A DNA stretch of 11,342 bases. Origin: JBKPNX01 sp046732855. GTDB taxonomy: Bacteria; Pseudomonadota; Alphaproteobacteria; Geminicoccales; Geminicoccaceae. Both the position numbers and the translations under genes were made by a program. Location: the NCBI GenBank assembly GCA_046732855.1, contig JBKPNX010000039.1, forward strand, positions 1 to 11,342, given 5' to 3'. A model generated the notes under the pieces. That model was not told where the DNA came from. It saw only the letters and a program-made list of their open reading frames with translations, and searched no databases. The stretch's first letter is position 1; every line of letters starts with the position of its first letter. Below are positions 6,989-11,342 of the stretch, piece after piece.

Positions 6989-7678
6989 TCAGAACCTGGT
7001 CAGCGAATCGTGCAGCGCCGCGACCTGGGTGTTAGATCCGCTCGATGGCTCGCGCACGATCTTCAACGGGTCGACCGGCCGCCCGTAGTACGCTTCGTTC
7101 CAATCGTGCTTGGGCGCGACCACGGTGCCATCCAGCGCCACCCCGCCGAACAGGCCCTTGCTCTTGGAGAACACGTAGACGTCCTCGCCGAACTGGGTCG
7201 TGGTGCCGGCGCCGACCCCGGCGCCGAGCCGGCCGAGCGCGATGCCCATGTCGCCGCCGAACTGCACCTTGTTCGCGATCAGCTGGTTGACCGCACCCTC
7301 GTTCATGATGGTGAATACCCGGTCGGACATGCTGCCGCCGAACTGGACGCCGAGGCTGCCGCCGTACAACGAGTAGAACGCCGGCTGACCCCAGCCGCCG
7401 CTTTGCGCATCTCGCACCAGCAGGATGCCGACCCCATATTCGCCACCGAGGAAGAACCCGGCCTTCAGGACCTCCGGGACGATCAGAACCGCATAGGCGT
7501 TCTGGACGTAGACCCGCATGTACTCGAACTGTGGATCGTCGAGGAACGAGTCGAGCGCGAGCCGCGCCCGCTCGACCACCCTTTGCTGACCGTCGGTCTT
7601 GGCCTCGGCGGGACCGCCGATCAGGCCAAACAACACGCAGCCCGCGAGCGCGAGCAGGCGCGTAGCATCCTTCACCAT
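6989..7678 (-). CDS. Exported SYLF (Ysc84-like) lipid-binding domain protein (229 aa)
   Basis: The start is ATG 7678, with GGAGGAG about eight bases upstream; a longer in-frame reading from 7768 adds 30 residues that mask the signal sequence. Residues 1-26 form an export signal (Lys3, Arg7, hydrophobic core, cleavage after AEA at 24-26). A lipobox-like LAGC ends at Cys14, so a lipoprotein is also possible, although the hydrophobic stretch before Cys14 is short. The rest is one SYLF domain: VLIVPEVLKAGFFLGGEYG (64-82), YSLYGGSLGVQFGG (102-115), NQLIANKVQFGGD (131-143) and the hallmark FSKSKGLFGGVALDG (170-184). Eukaryotic SYLF domains bind phosphoinositides and membranes; bacterial ones are exported and mostly uncharacterised. 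It is transcribed divergently from ydbH across 137 bp, which may point to shared control of envelope lipid functions (inference). Confidence 0.92.
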   Translation of the reverse strand: MVKDATRLLALAGCVLFGLIGGPAEAKTDGQQRVVERARLALDSFLDDPQFEYMRVYVQNAYAVLIVPEVLKAGFFLGGEYGVGILLVRDAQSGGWGQPAFYSLYGGSLGVQFGGSMSDRVFTIMNEGAVNQLIANKVQFGGDMGIALGRLGAGVGAGTTTQFGEDVYVFSKSKGLFGGVALDGTVVAPKHDWNEAYYGRPVDPLKIVREPSSGSNTQVAALHDSLTRF

Positions 7679-7815
7679 GTCGTTTTCTCCTCCCGCGCCG
7701 CGCAGGTTCAGATGACCGCAGCACGCTATTTGGCGGCAACGTTTGGCCCACCTGCTCTGGATTGTCAAGTTGTCGTGCCAACATGCTGTCGTAGCTGACG
7801 TTGCCTGAGGGCGCA
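7679..7815. promoter_or_regulatory. Divergent promoter region between the SYLF gene and ydbH
   Basis: This 137-bp spacer must hold the promoters of both divergent genes. On the minus strand a consensus-like TTGACA lies at 7768-7763; the hexamer about 17 bases on (CAAACG, 7745-7740) is a poor -10, which would put transcription near 7732 and leave a leader of about 50 bases for the SYLF gene. For the plus strand no convincing pair is seen. Confidence 0.3.
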
Positions 7816-10527
7816 GTGGCTCCTACGGGGCAGCGCCGCGGCCTACGGCGGGCGGTATTCGGCGCGATCCTCGCGATCGCCGCAGTAATCCTGCTGCTCG
7901 GCGGCCTGTTGGCATGGCAGCCAGCCATGTTGCTACGCGCCACCCTGCGACTGGCGGGCCACGGGGAAATCTCCTTCGATCACCTCCAGGTCGGCCTGGA
8001 TCGGCTCGAGCTGACCGGCCTCGAGATCGGCGGCCGGGCGCGCCCGGACCAGCTGGTCGGCCGATTGATCATCGAGTACCGGCCAGACGACTTGCTGCGC
8101 GGCCGCATCGAGGCGGTGAGCGTCGAGGGCGTGACGCTGCGTGGCCACCTCGACGAGAACGGGTTCCGCCTGGACGGTTGGGATCTCGCTTCGGGTGGCA
8201 CCGGTGAACCGGTCGAACTCCCCGCGTTGCCGCTGCCGGAGCGGGTCTCGATCCGCGACGCCCGGCTCGAGCTGACGACCCCGGTCGGCGCCGTGACGAT
8301 CCCTGTCGAGGCGCAGGTCCGACCAGAGCCGCGCCGTGCCACCTTCGTGCTCGACGCCCCGGGCGCAGAGCTGGCCGCGCCGGCCGGACGGCTGCGGGCG
8401 GATCTGCACATCGAGGGCGAGATGCCGCTCGGCCGGCGCCTGGCCGCAGGTGCGATCACGGCATCCGGTCGGGCCCAGCTGCGCGCCGAGGCGTTGACGC
8501 TGCCCCGGATCGCCCGCGGCCTCGACGGCGCGGGCCAGCTCGCGTTCTCCTGGAAGGATGGCAGGCTGGATGGCGCGTTCTCGGACTTGCGCGGCCAGCT
8601 CGCGTCGCTTGCCCCGGACTGGGCCGCCGTCTCCGAGCTGCTGCCTGCGCCGTGGCGGATTGAACTCGCACGGCCGGCCAGCGTCTCGGCGAGTCTGGTC
8701 AATGACAGGTTCCGGCTGCAGGGCAGCGGTCGGATCACGCTCGCGACCGCAGGTCCGCAGCTGGACACCACCCTCAGCACGACCGTCGCCTTTGACCCCC
8801 ACGGCCAGTTGCGCGAGCTCGTCGTGCGCGACGGCACGATCGAGCTGCGCGACCTGAGCGTTGCCGGCATGGGCCTCGACCACGGCTCGTTCAAGGTTGA
8901 GGGCACGGGCGCGCCCGAGGCCTGGGACGGCTCGCTCGTGCTCGAGCTCGCAGGCGCCGGCGCGCCGTGGCCCGGACTGGAGCTGGAGGGCGCCACCGCA
9001 CGGGCCGATCTGGGCGTGCGCCTGGCCGATGGCCGCCTGACCGTGAGCCCGCGCGGTCCGGCGACGCTGCAGCTCGCCTCTTTGAGCTGGGCGGAAGACG
9101 TGCGAATCAACGGGCTGGAGGTGCGCCTGTCGCCGGCCGCGGCGCCGCTGCTCAGCGCCGAGCTGGCGGACGGTCGCATGCGCTGGCAACAGCACGCGCG
9201 CGCGACCCTGCCGGCATTCGGGATCGTGGCCACGGCCGCCGGCACGCCGTTGCAGCTCAAGGCGGAAGCCGCCGAGCTGGCGCTCGACCTGGCCGGCGAC
9301 GGGCAGGAATTGGATCGCGGCCGCGTGGTCCTGAGCGGCGGCGCGGTGCGCGTGCCGGAGCATCAGCTGCGCCTGTCAGGTATCGCCGCCGACATGCGCG
9401 TGTCCGCTCGGGGGCTGGATCCGGCCCAGCCGAATCCGGTCTCGATCGCATCGATCGTGCACGAGGGCGCCCCGGCTTGGTTCGCACCGCTGCGCCTTAC
9501 CGGCTCGGTGCAGCCGCAAGACGATCGGCTCGCATTCGCACTCGAGCTCGGCCGTCAGGCTGGCGACGTCAAACTGCGCGTGCGCGGGCAGCAGGATCTC
9601 GCCACCGCCGCGGGGCGTGCCGAGCTCGATCTGGCGCCGGTCAAGTTCGCGCCCGATCGGCTGCAACCCGCGGCACTGGCGCCGCTGCTGAGGAGCGGGG
9701 TGGAAGATGTGTCCGGCCAACTCGCGGTCCGCGGCGCGCTCGGCTGGGGCGCGGGCCGCGGCCTGCGAACCGATCTCGATCTGCTGGTCGAAGACCTGGC
9801 GTTCAGCTCCGGACCGGCGCGCCTGGCCCAAGTCAACGGCGTGATCGCGTTCGATCGGCTCGTGCCGCTGTCCACGCCGCCCGGCCAGCAGCTGGCGATC
9901 GGCCTGATCGATATCGGCCTGCCGCTGACCGACGGTCTCTTGACGTTCGACCTGGAGCCAGGGCAACTCATGGTCGAGCAGCTGAGTTGGCAATTCGCCC
10001 AGGGTCGCATCCGCGCGGCGCCGTTCACGATCGGTTCAGCGGAGATGCGCTTTGCTACTACCCTCACCGCCGAGCGCCTGAAACTGGACGAGATCTTCGC
10101 GCTCGCACAGCTGGACGGCCTGAGCGGCGAAGGAACCATGCATGGCACCCTACCGATTACCATCGCCGGCGCCGAGGCGGTCATCGAGCACGGCGAGCTG
10201 GTGTCCGACGGCCCGGGCTGGGTGCGTTATCGGCCCAAGCAGCCGCCGGCCGCCCTCGAGGCGGGCGGGCAGAACGTCAACCTGCTGCTGCAGGCTCTGG
10301 AGAACTTCCGCTACAAGGAGCTCCGGCTCACCATCGATGGCCGCACCGATGGCGAGATGGATGTCGGCTTGCACATCGCTGGCGCCAATCCCGCCCTCTA
10401 TGACGGCTATCCGATCGAGTTCAATCTCAACCTCGAGGGCGCCCTTGCCAACGTGCTGCGCCAGGGGCTCGCGGGCTATCAGATTCCGGAGCGCATTCGT
10501 GAGCGCATGCAGAGTTTTAGCCGGTAG
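7816..10527 (+). CDS. ydbH: YdbH family AsmA-like intermembrane phospholipid transport protein (903 aa)
   Basis: Large inner-membrane-anchored periplasmic protein of the AsmA-like group (YdbH, TamB, YhdP in E. coli), which supports phospholipid movement from the inner to the outer membrane. Residues about 11-33 form one N-terminal transmembrane helix after a basic stretch (RRGLRR). The rest is a long run of short beta strands, as expected for a beta-taco groove. The C-terminal 230 residues carry the YdbH signature (formerly the 'dicarboxylate transport' family): GEGTMHGTLPITIAG, SDGPGWVRYRP, ALENFRYKELRLTIDGRTDG and YPIEFNLNLEGAL. Length is close to E. coli YdbH (about 880). I prefer GTG 7816, with GAGGG at 7807-7811; a TTG at 7801 would add five residues, and an in-frame TAG at 7792 excludes anything longer. 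ynbE and ydbL follow in the conserved order. Long open frames in other registers here are composition shadows. Confidence 0.93.
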   Translation: MAPTGQRRGLRRAVFGAILAIAAVILLLGGLLAWQPAMLLRATLRLAGHGEISFDHLQVGLDRLELTGLEIGGRARPDQLVGRLIIEYRPDDLLRGRIEAVSVEGVTLRGHLDENGFRLDGWDLASGGTGEPVELPALPLPERVSIRDARLELTTPVGAVTIPVEAQVRPEPRRATFVLDAPGAELAAPAGRLRADLHIEGEMPLGRRLAAGAITASGRAQLRAEALTLPRIARGLDGAGQLAFSWKDGRLDGAFSDLRGQLASLAPDWAAVSELLPAPWRIELARPASVSASLVNDRFRLQGSGRITLATAGPQLDTTLSTTVAFDPHGQLRELVVRDGTIELRDLSVAGMGLDHGSFKVEGTGAPEAWDGSLVLELAGAGAPWPGLELEGATARADLGVRLADGRLTVSPRGPATLQLASLSWAEDVRINGLEVRLSPAAAPLLSAELADGRMRWQQHARATLPAFGIVATAAGTPLQLKAEAAELALDLAGDGQELDRGRVVLSGGAVRVPEHQLRLSGIAADMRVSARGLDPAQPNPVSIASIVHEGAPAWFAPLRLTGSVQPQDDRLAFALELGRQAGDVKLRVRGQQDLATAAGRAELDLAPVKFAPDRLQPAALAPLLRSGVEDVSGQLAVRGALGWGAGRGLRTDLDLLVEDLAFSSGPARLAQVNGVIAFDRLVPLSTPPGQQLAIGLIDIGLPLTDGLLTFDLEPGQLMVEQLSWQFAQGRIRAAPFTIGSAEMRFATTLTAERLKLDEIFALAQLDGLSGEGTMHGTLPITIAGAEAVIEHGELVSDGPGWVRYRPKQPPAALEAGGQNVNLLLQALENFRYKELRLTIDGRTDGEMDVGLHIAGANPALYDGYPIEFNLNLEGALANVLRQGLAGYQIPERIRERMQSFSR

Positions 10528-10556
10528 TACACCGACGCATTCGCTCGATTCCCTTG

Positions 10557-10640
10557 GGATTGCCGGGCCTCACCCGGCAATCCACCGTGGCGCCAGCGCC
10601 TGGCCCTACAGGTGGATACCCCGATCAAGTCGGGGCATGA
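10557..10640. repeat. Two-module palindromic element between ydbH and ynbE
   Basis: The first module is a perfect 11-bp stem, GGATTGCCGGG (10557-10567) with CCCGGCAATCC (10573-10583), loop CCTCA. The second is CCCCGA (10619-10624) with TCGGGG (10630-10635), loop TCAAG, flanked by GGAT and ATGAC. The inner flanks are complementary too: ATCCACC (10580-10586) and GGTGGAT (10611-10617). This resembles the dispersed intergenic palindromes of many alphaproteobacteria. The right end overlaps the ATG used for ynbE. It could act as a transcript-processing or attenuation structure within the operon (inference). Confidence 0.75.
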
Positions 10641-10855
10641 CAGACAAGGGGCCCATCCTCTTGCGGCGCGGCGCTAGGGCGCTGCCGGCGCTGGCGCTTC
10701 TTCTGGCGCTCGGCGCGTGCACCCACACGGTGCAGGTCGAGGCGCCCAAGGATCCGATCGTGATCAATCTCAACGTCAAGATCGAGCAGGAAGTGCGGGT
10801 CAAGGTCGAGAAGGACGTCGACGACCTGCTGGCGGACAACCCGGAGCTGTTCTAG
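10637..10855 (+). CDS. ynbE: YnbE-like outer-membrane lipoprotein (72 aa)
   Basis: Small lipoprotein that partners YdbH; in E. coli YnbE multimers are proposed to extend YdbH to the outer membrane. The protein has a basic n-region (LLRRGAR), a hydrophobic core and a lipobox LGAC ending at Cys28. The mature part matches E. coli YnbE closely: VEAPKDPIVINLNVKIEQEV, then KDVDDLL and the terminal LF. No Asp follows the cysteine (Thr instead), consistent with outer-membrane sorting. The start is uncertain. ATG 10637 lies in the right end of a palindromic element and has only a poor ribosome binding site. TTG 10661, with AAGGGG at 10646-10651, would give 64 residues and a signal peptide of more usual length with the lipid Cys at 20. 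E. coli YnbE is 61 residues. The palindrome separates it from ydbH by about 110 bp, so coupling by overlap is lost. Confidence 0.9.
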   Translation: MTDKGPILLRRGARALPALALLLALGACTHTVQVEAPKDPIVINLNVKIEQEVRVKVEKDVDDLLADNPELF

Positions 10856-10874
10856 GTGTTCGTGCTCTACACCC

Positions 10875-10965
10875 CGTCATCGCGAGACCGCGCAGCGGTC
10901 GTGGCGATCCACGTACTGGCGCATTCTGCTGGATTGCTTCGCGCCCTCAGGCGCTCGCAATGACG
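10875..10965. repeat. Two-armed REP-like palindromic element between ynbE and ydbL
   Basis: The ends CGTCATCGCGAG (10875-10886) and CTCGCAATGACG (10954-10965) are inverted repeats with one mismatch. Each arm has its own hairpin: GACCGC/GCGGTC (10886-10891 with 10895-10900, loop GCA) and GCGCC/GGCGC (10941-10945 with 10950-10954, loop CTCA). The inner flanks GCGATCCA and TGGATTGC also face each other. This layout is that of the dispersed 'gtcattgcgag' palindromes common in proteobacterial intergenic regions, especially in alphaproteobacteria. It fills most of the 159-bp gap before ydbL. Confidence 0.8.
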
Positions 10966-11014
10966 ACACACGCATGGCTCATGATCTCGCAATGCTAAGT
11001 GCGAGGAGGGCTCG

Positions 11015-11342
11015 ATGACTCGGTTTTTGCGTCTTGGCGCGATGGTGTTGCTCGGGATAGGGCTGGGCATCGCCCAGGCGCAGGCCGGCGCGCTCGAGGA
11101 CGCCAAGGCGGCCGGGCTGGTCGGCGAGCGGATCGACGGCTACCTCGGCGTGGTCGGCAGCAGCGCGCCCGCCGACGTCATCCAGCTGGTGGAGCAGGTC
11201 AACGCCGAGCGCCGGGCCAAGTACGCCGAGATCGCGCAGAAGCAGGGCACACCAGTCGAGGCGGTCGCCCAGATCGCGGGCACGAAGCTGATCGAGCGCG
11301 CCGCTCCGGGCGAGTACGTCATGGGCGCGAACGGCCAGTGGC
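11015..11342 (+). CDS. ydbL: YdbL-like periplasmic protein (DUF1318), 3' end cut by window
   Basis: ATG 11015 is preceded by AGGAGG at 11004-11009. Residues 1-24 are a Sec signal peptide (MTRFLRLGAM..., cleavage after AQA at 22-24). The mature part matches E. coli YdbL: KAAGLVGERIDGYLG (31-45), LVEQVNAERRAKYAEIA (58-74) and PGEYVMGANGQW (98-109). E. coli YdbL is about 108 residues and ends just after the same GQW motif, so only a few residues are missing. In E. coli it is a periplasmic accessory to the YdbH-YnbE bridge, possibly chaperoning YnbE assembly. It is the third gene of the operon and is separated from ynbE by the REP-like element, but has its own strong ribosome binding site. Confidence 0.92.
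   Translation, partial: MTRFLRLGAMVLLGIGLGIAQAQAGALEDAKAAGLVGERIDGYLGVVGSSAPADVIQLVEQVNAERRAKYAEIAQKQGTPVEAVAQIAGTKLIERAAPGEYVMGANGQW

Noticed and set aside
7032..7943. A 303-codon minus-strand frame overlapping the SYLF gene and the ydbH start
   Set aside because: The SYLF motifs are in a different register with a proper ribosome binding site and signal peptide; this frame is a shadow.
7933..9363. A 476-codon open frame on the minus strand opposite ydbH
   Set aside because: It lies wholly antisense to a well-supported YdbH gene, has no ribosome binding site or recognisable domain, and its arginine/glutamine/alanine-rich product is what high-GC shadow frames give.
8967..10403. A 478-codon plus-strand open frame overlapping ydbH in another register
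   Set aside because: The product is arginine- and glycine-rich low-complexity sequence; the ydbH register carries the conserved family motifs through the same bases.
1..11342. CRISPR arrays, insertion sequences, toxin-antitoxin or phage-defence genes
   Set aside because: No regularly spaced direct repeats, transposase motifs, terminal inverted repeats with target duplications or recognisable defence domains were seen on either strand.

Overview
The window is high-GC DNA from a Gram-negative bacterium, most likely an alphaproteobacterium. The Gram-negative call rests on a complete YdbH/YnbE/YdbL-type outer-membrane lipid-homeostasis gene set. The alphaproteobacterial call is weaker: it rests on overall composition, the use of GTG and TTG starts, and two intergenic palindromic elements of a style common in alphaproteobacterial genomes. 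No species-level call is possible.

Layout, left to right. 1-1436 (minus) is the first 478 codons of a large MGH1-like/GH63-type glucosidase whose C-terminal part lies outside the window. 1437-2690 holds no supported gene; it has a strong GC-rich stem-loop and, at its right end, a possible frameshifted gene remnant. 2691-3140 (plus) is a small secreted protein of unknown function that starts with TTG. 3155-3389 (plus) is a probable broken helix-turn-helix (excisionase/MerR-like HTH_17) gene with a +1 frameshift near a C6 run. 3454-4833 (minus) is a class I pyridine-nucleotide disulfide oxidoreductase of the mercuric-reductase-like group. 5006-6556 (minus) is a GH51 alpha-L-arabinofuranosidase with both catalytic glutamates visible. 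6557-6988 is non-coding. 6989-7678 (minus) is an exported SYLF/Ysc84-domain protein.

Across a 137-bp divergent spacer, the plus strand carries ydbH (7816-10527), ynbE (10637-10855) and ydbL (11015 to beyond the right edge). In Escherichia coli the corresponding proteins act together: YdbH is an AsmA-like periplasm-spanning protein, YnbE is an outer-membrane lipoprotein partner, and YdbL is a periplasmic helper, together supporting phospholipid delivery to the outer membrane. The gene order is conserved here, but each junction is interrupted by a different two-module palindromic element. The first element reaches into the start region of ynbE and supplies its only ATG.

The left half reads as carbohydrate metabolism (two glycosidases in the same orientation, with a redox enzyme) plus decayed accessory sequence. 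The right half reads as envelope lipid homeostasis. I found no new defence or mobile system. The most notable points are the palindrome-interrupted ydbH-ynbE-ydbL operon, the SYLF gene divergent from it, the unknown secreted protein and the decayed HTH gene.
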